From Erythrobacter aurantius (GTDB taxonomy: Bacteria; Pseudomonadota; Alphaproteobacteria; Sphingomonadales; Sphingomonadaceae): a stretch of 64,000 bases of DNA. Below are positions 1-8,471 of this stretch, piece by piece; within the stretch, counting starts at the first letter, position 1, and the number at the start of each line of letters is the position of its first letter. Below the pieces are notes generated by a model that was not told the origin of the DNA, did not search any database, and saw only the letters and a list, made by a program, of their open reading frames with translations. The translations under genes were made by a program, and so were the position numbers. The stretch is from NCBI RefSeq assembly GCF_023823125.1, contig NZ_CP090949.1, positions 558,001-622,000 of the forward strand, read 5' to 3'.

Positions 1-534
1 GTCGGCCTCGAATACTTCTGCTTCGAAGGGGACGGCCTGTGGTCTTCCTCGGACGAGGATCTGGTGGCGCAGGCCACGCGCGAGATGCAGATCCTTGGCC
101 TGTGCGATCCTTCGAAAGTGGTTTCCGGCGCGGTCGTCCGTCAGGAAAAGGCCTATCCGGTCTATGACGACGATTACGAAGCAAACGTGCAGGCGATGCG
201 CGTCGAGCTGGAGGATCAGCACCCCAGCCTGCATCTTGTCGGGCGCAACGGGATGCACCGCTACAACAATCAGGATCACGCCATGATGACGGCGATGCTG
301 ACGGTCGAGAACATCCTCGCGGGCAAGCGTGTCTATGACACGTGGTGCGTCAACGAGGATGCCGAATATCACGAGGCGGGCGACGAAGGCGCAGACGCAG
401 CGATTCCCGCTCGCGAAATCGCGGCTCAGCCGCTTAGCGAGGATCAGGTCGCAGCGCTCACCAGCCTGCGCGGCGTGCCCGAACGGATTGCGCCCGATGA
501 CGGGCAGGCCGAAGAGATCCGCAAGAGGGCCTGA
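1..534 (+). CDS. NAD(P)/FAD-dependent oxidoreductase, C-terminal part (5' cut by window)
   Basis: The reading frame is open from base 1, so only the last 177 codons are present. The visible part contains GRNGMHRYNNQDHAM, which resembles the FAD-binding end of amine-oxidase-type flavoproteins encoded beside glycosyltransferases (UDP-galactopyranose mutase/protoporphyrinogen oxidase-like fold). The N-terminal dinucleotide-binding motif would lie upstream of the window. The acidic tail after about residue 125 looks non-conserved. The stop overlaps the start of the next gene (TGATG), so it is translationally coupled to GtrA and the GT-C protein, which suggests a role in lipid-linked sugar or cell-surface glycan modification. 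The family call rests on the C-terminal motif only; the substrate is unknown. Confidence 0.65.
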   Translation, partial: VGLEYFCFEGDGLWSSSDEDLVAQATREMQILGLCDPSKVVSGAVVRQEKAYPVYDDDYEANVQAMRVELEDQHPSLHLVGRNGMHRYNNQDHAMMTAMLTVENILAGKRVYDTWCVNEDAEYHEAGDEGADAAIPAREIAAQPLSEDQVAALTSLRGVPERIAPDDGQAEEIRKRA

Positions 535-980
535 TGCCGGTGCAAGCCAATCCCGCCTCTGTTCTGGCGAAGATCGGGGACATACGTTTCCTGCGCTATG
601 TCTTTGCCAGCGTGGGTGCGCTGGCAGTCGATGTCGGCTGCTTTCTGGGTCTGATGGCGGTCGGCACTGCCGCCGCCCCAGCTTCGGCAGCGGGCTATTC
701 GCTTGGCATTCTGGCGCATTGGCTGATGTCGAGCCGCGCGGTGTTTCAGGATAGCGTGGCCGACGGCGGGATCGCCCGCACCCGGCAAAAGGCGCTGTTC
801 GTCATATCCGCGCTGATCGGGCTCGGCCTGACCACCGCGATTGTCGGCTTTGGCGACTGGAGCGGCATTGATCCGCGTCTGGCCAAGGGCGTGGCCATCG
901 TCGTCAGCTTCCTTGTGACATGGCTGATTCGCAGCCGCATCGTCTTCCGCAGCCCTGCCGTTCCCGCGCAAGGAGCCTGA
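534..980 (+). CDS. GtrA family membrane protein
   Basis: A 148-aa protein with about four hydrophobic segments (roughly residues 20-42, 48-70, 85-105 and 115-137) and the arginine-rich turn near the end (WLIRSRIVF) typical of GtrA/DPMS-like proteins. Family members are thought to move or present polyprenyl-phosphate-linked sugars across the inner membrane for a partner GT-C glycosyltransferase. Its start codon overlaps the stop of the oxidoreductase gene, and the next gene begins 3 bases after its stop, so the three form one operon. The sugar carried cannot be read from sequence. Confidence 0.85.
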   Translation: MPVQANPASVLAKIGDIRFLRYVFASVGALAVDVGCFLGLMAVGTAAAPASAAGYSLGILAHWLMSSRAVFQDSVADGGIARTRQKALFVISALIGLGLTTAIVGFGDWSGIDPRLAKGVAIVVSFLVTWLIRSRIVFRSPAVPAQGA

Positions 981-983
981 GCG

Positions 984-2771
984 ATGCTGGTCGAGCGGCG
1001 ACGGGCGGCGTTTACGATCAACTTTCTGGTCCGGCTCGGCCTCGCCTGGCTCGCCGTCAGCGCGATGCTGGTCGCGATCAACTGGAGCGCGATTGCCGCG
1101 CTGCGCTTCCCGGATCCCGATGACACGATGCGCCTTATCCAGGTGCGCGACCTGCTTGGCGGACAGGCGTGGTTCGATCTGTCGCAGCACCGTGTCGACG
1201 CATCGGGCGGGGGCGTGCCGATGCACTGGTCGCGGCTTGTCGACATACCGCTCGCGCTTGCGATCCTGTTGCTGACGCCGATCCTCGGGCCGGAGAATGC
1301 GGAAACGGCGGCGCTGGTGATCGTGCCGCTGATTACGCTCGGCCTTTCGATGATGCTGGCGGCGCGCATCGCGTGGCGGCTGCTGGGCGACGAAGAAGCC
1401 ATCCTGACTTCACTCGTGCTCGCCATTTCGGTGCCGGTGTTGTTCCAGCTTGGCCCTTTGAGGATCGATCATCACGGCTGGCAGATCGTCTGTGCACTCG
1501 CGGCGGTGAACGGGCTGATGGCGCGCTCCCCGGTGCTTGGCGGACGGATCATTGGCGCATCGCTGGCAACATGGCTGGCGATTTCGCTCGAAGGCCTGCC
1601 GCTGGCGGCGATCATCTTTGCCGTGATTGCGGTGCGCTGGTTGCGGCACAGGGATGCGCGCGTGATGATGGTCGGTGCGATCCAGTCGCTCGCGCTGGTC
1701 AGCCTCGCGCTGTTCCTGCTCACCCGCGGCATCGACGACCTTGCTCTCTACTGCGATGCGATCAGCCCGGTGCATCTGGCCATGTTCCTGTGGGGCGCGG
1801 TGGTGTTGACGCTGTTTGCGAAGTTCGAACCCATGCCGCGCGGCATTCTGCTGTTCGGGATCGCGATCGCAGGCGGAGGCGCTTTGGCGGGGCTGCTGAT
1901 GGCGGCTCCGCAATGCGCCAGCGGCGGCGGATTTTCCGCGCTTGACCCGATCGTGGCAAAGTACTGGCATGCCAATGTGCTCGAAGGGATGCCGATCTGG
2001 CGGCAATCGCTTTCGACCGCGCTGCAATATGCGGTGACGCCGCTGATCGCGCTGGTCGCGGCGATTGCGCTTGCGGCTCGGTCGCGCGACTGGCTGCGGC
2101 AGTTCTGGTTCGATTACGCGGTGATTCTGGCCGGCGCCTTTGTGGTGTCGATCTTTGTCTCCCGCGCAGGGGCAGTGGCCTGTGTGCTCGCCGCACCGCC
2201 GCTCGCATGGCAGCTGCGCCAGTGGTTGCGCGCGATCCGGACGATGGAGCAACCCGCGCCGCGCATGGTCGCCATGATCGGCGTGGTGTGCGCCCTGCTG
2301 CCCGCCTTCCCGGCAATCCTGCTGGCCAACGCCATGCCCGCGCGTGCATCGCTGGGCGGTGTGCCCGATGTCGCAGTGAAGGCGGTTGACTGCAGGATGC
2401 AGGACGCCGGGCCGGTGCTGGCCGAGCTGCCGAAGGGTGAATTCTTCGCGCCGATGGATATTGCGCCCGAGTTGTTGCTGACGACGGATCACACCGTGAT
2501 TGCCACCGGCCACCATCGCGGCAACGCCGGGATGCGCGTGCTGATGGAAACGGCGCTTGGATCGCCAGACGAGGCAAAGGCGGCGCTGGCAAAGCGCGGA
2601 ACAGCCTATGTCGCGCTGTGCCCCGCGCTTGGCGAAGCGCGCATGTATGCCAAGATCGCGCCTGAAGGGTTCGTCGCTGACCTGATCGACGGGCAAGCCC
2701 CCGGCTGGCTCGAACCTGTCGCGCTTGATCAGGGCAACGGACTTAAGGTCTGGCGGATCAGGCCGGAATGA
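984..2771 (+). CDS. polytopic GT-C-like glycosyltransferase family protein
   Basis: A 595-aa integral membrane protein with about ten or more hydrophobic helices. After the first helix a periplasmic loop carries FPDPDDTMR (residues 42-50) and VPMHWSRL (78-86). This arrangement of an acidic motif followed by a P-x-W/H motif recalls the first external loop of GT-C enzymes such as STT3/PglB, which bind polyprenyl-linked sugars. The soluble C-terminal part (about 450-595) has no motif I recognise. It follows GtrA by 3 bases, consistent with use of a GtrA-flipped polyprenyl-phosphate sugar. The last 14 bases overlap the convergent msrB gene. Assignment to GT-C is inference from topology and motifs; many databases would call it hypothetical. 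Confidence 0.6.
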   Translation: MLVERRRAAFTINFLVRLGLAWLAVSAMLVAINWSAIAALRFPDPDDTMRLIQVRDLLGGQAWFDLSQHRVDASGGGVPMHWSRLVDIPLALAILLLTPILGPENAETAALVIVPLITLGLSMMLAARIAWRLLGDEEAILTSLVLAISVPVLFQLGPLRIDHHGWQIVCALAAVNGLMARSPVLGGRIIGASLATWLAISLEGLPLAAIIFAVIAVRWLRHRDARVMMVGAIQSLALVSLALFLLTRGIDDLALYCDAISPVHLAMFLWGAVVLTLFAKFEPMPRGILLFGIAIAGGGALAGLLMAAPQCASGGGFSALDPIVAKYWHANVLEGMPIWRQSLSTALQYAVTPLIALVAAIALAARSRDWLRQFWFDYAVILAGAFVVSIFVSRAGAVACVLAAPPLAWQLRQWLRAIRTMEQPAPRMVAMIGVVCALLPAFPAILLANAMPARASLGGVPDVAVKAVDCRMQDAGPVLAELPKGEFFAPMDIAPELLLTTDHTVIATGHHRGNAGMRVLMETALGSPDEAKAALAKRGTAYVALCPALGEARMYAKIAPEGFVADLIDGQAPGWLEPVALDQGNGLKVWRIRPE

Positions 2772-3276
2772 ACTTCAGCGCAAGCCCGTTGATGCAGTGA
2801 CGCTTGCCGGTCGGCCGCGGCCCGTCGCCGAAGATATGCCCCAGATGCCCGCCGCAATCGGCGCAGTGGACTTCGGTGCGGGGATAGCCGATCTTGTAAT
2901 CGACGGACGTGCCGACAGCCCCGCCGTCAATCGCGCGCCAGAAGCTCGGCCAGCCGGTGCCGCTGTCATATTTGTGGGCCGAGGCATAAAGCCGGTTGTC
3001 GCACCCCTTGCACACGAATGTGCCGGGCCGCTTTTCATCGTTGAGCGGCGATGAGTAGGCGCGTTCGGTGCCCGCTTCGCGCAGGATGTAATATTCGTTG
3101 CGGGTAAGCTGGCGGCGCCATTGTGCTTCCGTCTTCGAAATGCGGAAATTGCCGACCTCGCGCGCTTCGGCGCGACCGCTGCCGCAGCTTGCAAGCACCG
3201 GCATGGCCGCGAGCGCACCGGCAGCGGCGACAAAGCCACGGCGGCCAAGGCGCTGTTCCGTCAGGTTGAAACGCAT
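2758..3276 (-). CDS. msrB: peptide-methionine (R)-S-oxide reductase, exported
   Basis: MsrB reduces methionine-R-sulfoxide in proteins. The 172-aa product has the zinc cysteines CKGCD and CADCGGHLGH, the active-site stretch GTGWPSFW and the catalytic cysteine in RHCINGLALKF (Cys161). The N-terminus carries a twin-arginine RRGF motif (Arg12-Arg13), a hydrophobic segment and a lipobox-like LASC (Cys31), so it is probably exported by Tat and may be lipid-anchored in the periplasm, unlike the usual cytoplasmic MsrB. The start at 3276 is chosen because GAGGGGAGA lies just upstream; an upstream in-frame start adds only 13 non-conserved residues. It is downstream of and co-directional with the P450 gene. 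Confidence 0.93.
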   Translation of the reverse strand: MRFNLTEQRLGRRGFVAAAGALAAMPVLASCGSGRAEAREVGNFRISKTEAQWRRQLTRNEYYILREAGTERAYSSPLNDEKRPGTFVCKGCDNRLYASAHKYDSGTGWPSFWRAIDGGAVGTSVDYKIGYPRTEVHCADCGGHLGHIFGDGPRPTGKRHCINGLALKFIPA

Positions 3277-3357
3277 GGGTATCTCCCCTCGCAATCGCAT
3301 GTATCCTACAGGCAATTACGCCGAGAAGCGCCCAAAAGTTTCAGCCGAGGGGCGAAA

Positions 3358-4695
3358 TCAGAACTCTGTGATCTCGACTTCGAGCTTGCGGAAGCCATGG
3401 ACGAAGTTGGCCCGCACCCGTTCGACATCGCCGGCGACATGCACGCGCATGCGGCGCTTGTGCATTTCCTCCAGGAGGATGCGCAGTTGCAGTTCGGCGA
3501 GACGCGCACCGACGCAGCGGTGGATGCCGTAACCGAATGCGATGTGGCGGCGTGCGTTTTCGCGGGTCAGATCAAGCTTGTGCGGATCGGGGAAGATCTC
3601 TTCCTCGTGATTGGCGGCGAGGTACCACAGCACCACCTTGTCGCCTTTCTTGATGGTCTGGCCGAAAACTTCGGTGTCCTCGGTGCAGGTGCGGCGCATA
3701 TGCGCCAGCGGGGTCTGCATACGCAGCATCTCCTGCACCGCATTGGGGATGATCTCGGGATTTTCCTCGAACAGCTTGCGCTGGTCGGGGAATTTGTCGA
3801 GCGCGTGGACGAACCCGCTCATCGAATTGCGGGTGGTGTCGTTGCCGCCAACGATCAGCAGCACCAGATTGCCCATGAATTCCTCGGGCCGCATCTGGTT
3901 CATCGCCTCGGAATGGATCATCATGCTGATGAGATCGTTGCCCGGCTCCTTGTCCATGGTGCGTTCGATCCACAGCGACTGGAAATAGGCTGCCATTTCC
4001 TGGAGGATTTCCCAGCGCACCCCGTCCAGCTCGCGCACGGTCGCAAGTTCGGTATCGCCCGACCAGTCGGACCAGAAGGTCAACAGGCGGCGGTCTTCCC
4101 ACGGGAAACCGAACAGGATCGCAAGCATGCCGGTGGTCAGTTCGATCGATACCTTGTCGACCCAGTCGAACACCTTGCCGCGCGGCAGCGTATCCAGCAG
4201 CTCGCCAGTGCGCTGGCGGATCTCGCCTTCCATCTCGACCATCGCGCTTGGAGTGAACTTGGGCGCGACGGTGCGACGCTGGCCGGTGTGCTGGGGCCGG
4301 TCCATCGCGATGAACATTGGCAGTTCGCGGGTGTCGGCCCCGGCGGCCGCCGCTTCTTCCTCGGTCAGCCGTTCGAGGATGGTGATGCCGCCATGTTCCC
4401 AGCTGGAGGAGAAGGTTTCAGGAAGCGCCTCGATATGCTGGATCGCCTTGTGGCCGACCACGGCCCAATAGGGGCCATAGGGACTTTCCGGGATGTAATG
4501 CAGCGGCCCTGCGTCCTGCATTTCCTTGAAGATCGGCTGCCACTTGTCTTCGAAATAGATGTCGGAGCGACTCACGTCCCACTTGTGCGAATGCTTGGGA
4601 CGTTCTTCCGGATGCTGCTCGAAATGCGTTTTCAGTGCATCGTAGGATGTCGGCGAAGTGCGGACTTTCGGGCGTCCCGGTGCGATCGTGGCCAT
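3358..4695 (-). CDS. cytochrome P450, CYP153-like (alkane/fatty-acid terminal hydroxylase)
   Basis: A 445-aa soluble bacterial class I P450. Hallmarks are the I-helix GGNDTTRNS, the K-helix EMLR (ExxR), the PERF-region and the haem loop FGYGIHRCVG with Cys394 as axial ligand. Many segments match the CYP153 family as I know it (ESPYGPYW, DWVDKVSIELTT, FPWEDRRLL, QTPLAHMRR). CYP153 enzymes hydroxylate the terminal carbon of alkanes and fatty acids using a ferredoxin and ferredoxin reductase. A candidate reductase is encoded at 8472-9722, but no ferredoxin is in the window. A GGGAGAGA ribosome site precedes the ATG. A palindrome TGACAGCCATGTCA sits 80 bases upstream and may be an operator. Confidence 0.9.
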   Translation of the reverse strand: MATIAPGRPKVRTSPTSYDALKTHFEQHPEERPKHSHKWDVSRSDIYFEDKWQPIFKEMQDAGPLHYIPESPYGPYWAVVGHKAIQHIEALPETFSSSWEHGGITILERLTEEEAAAAGADTRELPMFIAMDRPQHTGQRRTVAPKFTPSAMVEMEGEIRQRTGELLDTLPRGKVFDWVDKVSIELTTGMLAILFGFPWEDRRLLTFWSDWSGDTELATVRELDGVRWEILQEMAAYFQSLWIERTMDKEPGNDLISMMIHSEAMNQMRPEEFMGNLVLLIVGGNDTTRNSMSGFVHALDKFPDQRKLFEENPEIIPNAVQEMLRMQTPLAHMRRTCTEDTEVFGQTIKKGDKVVLWYLAANHEEEIFPDPHKLDLTRENARRHIAFGYGIHRCVGARLAELQLRILLEEMHKRRMRVHVAGDVERVRANFVHGFRKLEVEITEF

Positions 4696-4774
4696 GACTC
4701 TCTCTCCCTGCGAGAGGCCCGGCGTTTCTTTCCGCCTGACCGGCCTCTCCCTCCACCAAGCATCCTGCCCTAAC

Positions 4775-4788
4775 TGACAGCCATGTCA
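4775..4788 (-). promoter_or_regulatory. palindromic operator candidate upstream of the CYP153-like gene
   Basis: TGACAGCCATGTCA is a perfect 5-bp inverted repeat with a 4-base spacer, typical in form of dimeric repressor sites. On the minus strand it overlaps TTGACA (complement of 4784-4789), a perfect -35 hexamer, 80-95 bases before the P450 start. No good -10 is evident at the right spacing, so the promoter call is tentative. The cognate regulator is not in the window. Confidence 0.4.
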
Positions 4789-4810
4789 ATAGTGGGTTGC
4801 GAATTGGAAC

Positions 4811-6115
4811 CTATTCCGCCGGTTCCAGCGTGGCGGGTTCTGCCGCCGACTTGCGGCCCCAGCGGCGCTTTGTCTTCTCGCGGCCCGCTCCACCCGATTT
4901 CATCACGCGTTTGCGGAACAGCAGCGAGCCGCCCTTCACCAGCAATCCGACCCACAAGGCCTGCCACACCAGCGCGGCGGCATGGACCCACAGCGTCTCG
5001 TCCAGCGCCGCACGGGCGAGGAAGGCAAAGGGCGACGACAGCGGGAAAGCGGCGGCCATCAGTTCAAGCTGTGAACCTGCATCGGTCAGCGTCGCGGCGG
5101 CAAGGAAGAACACCATCAGCTGCAACATCGTCACCGGCATCGAAAGCGTCTGAACTTCGCGCACCGAATTGGCCATCGCCCCGATCGTCAGGAACAGCGA
5201 GCCCAGCAGCAGATAGGCCATCGAGAAATAGGCCACGCCCAGCGCAAGGAACAGCGGCCAGCCCACGGCGGGGCCGGGCAGGTTGCGAAAATCGGTCTGC
5301 GTCACGGTGGTGATCGCGTCTTCGGCGATCGCCCAGAAACCCCAGCCGAGCAGCCCCCAGACCGCGATCCCGACGAAGGAGACGGCGAGCATGGCGAACA
5401 ATTTGCCCATGAACACCGAATCCATCGGAATTGCCGCGGCGAGGATTTCGATGATCTTGTTGCCTTTTTCCTCGGCAAGGTTGGACAGCACCATGCCTGC
5501 AAGCAGCATGGTCAGCAGGAACATCACCATCTGAGCCGCTTGCGCGGTGCGGATGCGATTGGTCCGCTCGGAAGCGGCGCTCGACGCGACGGTCTGGCTG
5601 GTCGACTTGGGCACCGCCAGCGGCGTCGCCGCCATGGCGTCAGCGGCGAGCAGTTCGATCGGGCCCTGCCAGCGGCGCAGCTGACCTTGCGTGCCGACCA
5701 CTTCCGGCGCGGCAAGCGTGCCGGTCACGATCGCGGCATAATTGCCCTGCCGTGCCTCCATGTAGCCGCGCGCATCGAAGTCCGGATTGCCGGCGGCTTC
5801 GGGCACTTCGACCAGCGCCGGCACTGCGCCGCGCAATTGCGGGGAGAGCCGTTCATGCGCGGCGAGCATGGCGGCATTGTCCTGCGCGCTCATCGCAAGG
5901 CCGACTTCGACCACCGCCGCTTCGCGCGATACCTGGCTGCCGATACTGCCCGCCAGTCCGCCGACCAGCACCGGGAACAGCGGCCCGATCAGGAAGAACA
6001 GGAATGCGCGGCTGAACAGCACGGCGACGAAATCGCGCCGGGCGATGACCCATGCGGCTTCGAGCCGGGACAGGCGCGGCCTTGCGTCGATGGCGGCTTG
6101 ATCGTGAGCGCTCAT
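4811..6115 (-). CDS. ABC-2 type transporter permease (NatB-like)
   Basis: A 434-aa membrane subunit of an ABC exporter. One N-terminal helix (about 33-55) is followed by a large extracytoplasmic domain (about 60-190) and then a cluster of five or six helices (about 205-400), the ABC2_membrane_3 topology. It carries the family-typical NLAEEKGNKIIEIL stretch. The C-terminus is basic and cytoplasmic. Its ATG overlaps the stop of the ATPase gene by 4 bases (ATGA), so the two subunits are co-translated. The transported substrate is unknown; relatives export Na+ or small toxic compounds. Confidence 0.88.
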   Translation of the reverse strand: MSAHDQAAIDARPRLSRLEAAWVIARRDFVAVLFSRAFLFFLIGPLFPVLVGGLAGSIGSQVSREAAVVEVGLAMSAQDNAAMLAAHERLSPQLRGAVPALVEVPEAAGNPDFDARGYMEARQGNYAAIVTGTLAAPEVVGTQGQLRRWQGPIELLAADAMAATPLAVPKSTSQTVASSAASERTNRIRTAQAAQMVMFLLTMLLAGMVLSNLAEEKGNKIIEILAAAIPMDSVFMGKLFAMLAVSFVGIAVWGLLGWGFWAIAEDAITTVTQTDFRNLPGPAVGWPLFLALGVAYFSMAYLLLGSLFLTIGAMANSVREVQTLSMPVTMLQLMVFFLAAATLTDAGSQLELMAAAFPLSSPFAFLARAALDETLWVHAAALVWQALWVGLLVKGGSLLFRKRVMKSGGAGREKTKRRWGRKSAAEPATLEPAE

Positions 6116-7140
6116 GATTGGCCTCCCTGGGCATCGGCTTCAAGCTGGCGGGCGGCGGCTTCCCCGGCGATGGCGACAAAGGCATCGTGCAGGCCCGCGC
6201 GCTCGATCGACAGGGAAAGAATCCCCGCATCTCCTTCGATCAATTGCCGCAGCAGCGGTTCGACCCCGGTTTCGGGCAGCGGGAAGTAGAAGAAATCGCC
6301 TTCGCGCCGGGTTTCTTCGGGAAGTGCGGCGGTCCACCCGCCTTCGCGTGCCCGCGTTTCCAGCCGAACCTGTGCCGGAATCCGGTCACGCGCGGTTTCG
6401 ACGCTGCCGGCATAGGGCACCTTGCCCCCGGCAATGATCGCGACGCCTTCGCACAGGCGTTCGGCATGGTGAATCACATGGGTTGAAAAGATCACCGTCA
6501 CCCCGTCTTCGGCGAGGCTGCGGATCATCCCTTCGAGCTTGCCTTGGTTGATCGCGTCAAGGCCGGAGAACGGTTCGTCCAGCACGACAAGGCGCGGGCG
6601 ATGCACCAGCGTGCCGAGCAATTGCACGGTCTGCGCCATGCCTTTCGACAATTGCCGGATCGTCCGGTCTGCCGCGTGCAGCAGATTGTGCCGCTCGAGC
6701 AATTCCATCCCCCGCTTGCGCCCTTCCTTCAGCGGCAGGCCGCGCAGCGCACCCATGAAAGCAATCGCCTCGATTGCCTTCATCGCCGGGTAAAGCCCGC
6801 GTTCTTCGGGGAGATAGCCGATCAACCGGCCGATATCATGGGGCCGATCATGCCCGAAAACGCGGCGCACGCCTTCGTCCGGGTCGATGATGCCGAGCAG
6901 CATCCTCAGCGTCGTGGTCTTGCCCGCGCCATTGGGGCCGAGCACGCCGTAGATCGCGCCTTGGGGAACCGACAGGTCCACCCCGTCGACGGCGCGTGTG
7001 CCGTCAAAGCTCTTGACCAGCCCCCGCGCCTCTATGGCAAGAGGACGCGGATCGGGAGGGGACAGCGCCAGCGCCTCTTCCCCTTCACCCAGTTCGGCAA
7101 CATTGCCCATTATCGATCGATCGCTTGACGCCATATCCAT
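6112..7140 (-). CDS. ABC transporter ATP-binding protein
   Basis: A 342-aa nucleotide-binding subunit. It has Walker A GPNGAGKTT (about residues 68-76), a signature LSKGM, Walker B LVVLDEP and the switch histidine in STHVIHHAE. The tail (about 265-342) fits the DUF4162 domain found in CcmA/NatA-type exporters. It pairs with the overlapping permease. The first 30 residues are weakly conserved and no clear ribosome site precedes the chosen ATG; in-frame ATGs at 7134 and 7110 are alternatives. It is divergent from queG, with 46 bases between starts. Confidence 0.92.
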   Translation of the reverse strand: MDMASSDRSIMGNVAELGEGEEALALSPPDPRPLAIEARGLVKSFDGTRAVDGVDLSVPQGAIYGVLGPNGAGKTTTLRMLLGIIDPDEGVRRVFGHDRPHDIGRLIGYLPEERGLYPAMKAIEAIAFMGALRGLPLKEGRKRGMELLERHNLLHAADRTIRQLSKGMAQTVQLLGTLVHRPRLVVLDEPFSGLDAINQGKLEGMIRSLAEDGVTVIFSTHVIHHAERLCEGVAIIAGGKVPYAGSVETARDRIPAQVRLETRAREGGWTAALPEETRREGDFFYFPLPETGVEPLLRQLIEGDAGILSLSIERAGLHDAFVAIAGEAAARQLEADAQGGQS

Positions 7141-7186
7141 GCATGTGAGGGTTAACGTGTGAGCCTAAACGGGAGTAACCCCAAGC

Positions 7187-8239
7187 ATGGTTAATGGCGA
7201 GGCAGGAATTGCACTGGCAGAGCGGATCGCCGATCAGGCGCGCGCGCTCGGCTTTGTCGCCTGCGGGATCGCCAGCGCGGCGGAGGATCCGGAGCGCGCC
7301 TGCAGGCTGGAACAATGGCTGGGCGAAGGCCATCACGGCTCGATGGAATGGATGGAGACGCGGGCGGAGCACCGCCGCTCGCCGCAAGGGCTGTGGCCCG
7401 AGGCGCGCAGCGTCATTGCGCTTGGCATGAGCTATGCCCCGGCAGCCGATCCGCTGGCGCTGGAGGCGCACCCCGATCGTGCCCGCATATCCGTCTATGC
7501 GCAGGGCAAGGATTACCATGATGTCGTCAAGAAACGGCTGAAGGCACTGGCCCGCTGGCTGGTGGCGGAAGAGCCGGAGGCGCAGGTCAAGGTGTTCGTC
7601 GATACCGCCCCGGTAATGGAAAAGCCGCTCGGCGAGGCGGCAGGGATCGGCTGGCAGGGCAAGCACACCAACCTCGTCAGCCCGGATCACGGTAGCTGGC
7701 TGTTCCTCGGCGCGATCTACACGACGCTGGAACTGGAGCCGTCGCAGCCGCACCGCGACCAGTGCGGATCGTGCCGGGCGTGCCTTGACGCTTGCCCGAC
7801 GGATGCTTTCCCCGCGCCGTACAGGCTCGATGCGCGGCGCTGCATTTCCTACCTCACGATCGAGCACAAGGGCGAAGTGCCGCATGAATTCCGTGAGGCA
7901 TTGGGCAATCGCATTTACGGCTGCGACGATTGCCTTGCCGTCTGCCCGTGGAACAAGTTTGCGAGCGAGGCGCACGCCGCGCGCGAATTCCTGCCGCGCG
8001 CCGAATTGACCGCGCCGCGCCTCGCCGAATTTCTGGCGCTGGACGATGCCGGGTTTCGCAGCCTGTTTTCCGGCTCCCCGATCAAGCGGATCGGGCGCGA
8101 CAGGTTTGTGCGGAACTGCCTCTATGCGGCGGGCAACAGCGGCGATGCCGCTTTGCTGGCGCAGGTCGAGAGGTTGTTGGCCGATCCCGATCCGGCGGTG
8201 GCGGATGCAGCCGGGTGGGCGAAGGCGCGGCGCGCCTGA
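7187..8239 (+). CDS. queG: epoxyqueuosine reductase
   Basis: QueG reduces epoxyqueuosine to queuosine in the wobble position of tRNAs with GUN anticodons, using cobalamin and two [4Fe-4S] clusters. The 350-aa product has the N-terminal DUF1730-type domain and two ferredoxin-like cysteine groups ([16 protein letters not shown] near residue 190 and [14 protein letters not shown] near 245), followed by a short C-terminal region. Length and motif order match the family. The ATG follows a GGGAG at about 12 bases. It ends four bases before copy 1 of the repeated element described below. Confidence 0.95.
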   Translation: MVNGEAGIALAERIADQARALGFVACGIASAAEDPERACRLEQWLGEGHHGSMEWMETRAEHRRSPQGLWPEARSVIALGMSYAPAADPLALEAHPDRARISVYAQGKDYHDVVKKRLKALARWLVAEEPEAQVKVFVDTAPVMEKPLGEAAGIGWQGKHTNLVSPDHGSWLFLGAIYTTLELEPSQPHRDQCGSCRACLDACPTDAFPAPYRLDARRCISYLTIEHKGEVPHEFREALGNRIYGCDDCLAVCPWNKFASEAHAAREFLPRAELTAPRLAEFLALDDAGFRSLFSGSPIKRIGRDRFVRNCLYAAGNSGDAALLAQVERLLADPDPAVADAAGWAKARRA

Positions 8240-8242
8240 TCG

Positions 8243-8430
8243 TTTTCCTACTGCGAAGCCGTGCGCTATGGCGGGGGCGGCTCTTTCAAATCGTCGGCAA
8301 TATCGGATCACCGGGAGGGAGGGGAATTTTTAAAACACGATAAGTGTTAATTTCGCTTTTCGGGTGTTTTTCCGCCGGTTTTCAGACGGATAGGGCGCGC
8401 AGAGCCGCCTGACACCGTGTCAGCTTTGTC
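8243..8430 (-). repeat. duplicated non-coding element, copy 1
   Basis: Read on the minus strand, this 188-nt stretch matches 40305-40493 in four ordered blocks: A (8410-8430) is identical over 21/21, C (8339-8362) matches 22/24, E (8264-8297) matches 29/34 and F (8243-8251) matches 9/9. Spacers have the same lengths (47/47, 41/42, 12/12) but little identity. Block A contains the palindrome TGACACGGTGTCA. An extra tandem GTCAGCTTT repeat (8419-8436) flanks it. The element lies between two convergent genes (queG and the ferredoxin reductase), so it has no obvious downstream gene to control. This is the whole content of the 232-nt gap. Function is unknown; a small RNA or dispersed repeat are the main options. 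Confidence 0.75.
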
Positions 8431-8471
8431 AGCTTTATTCGCAGGTGCAGAATGATGGCCGCCGGCGATGA

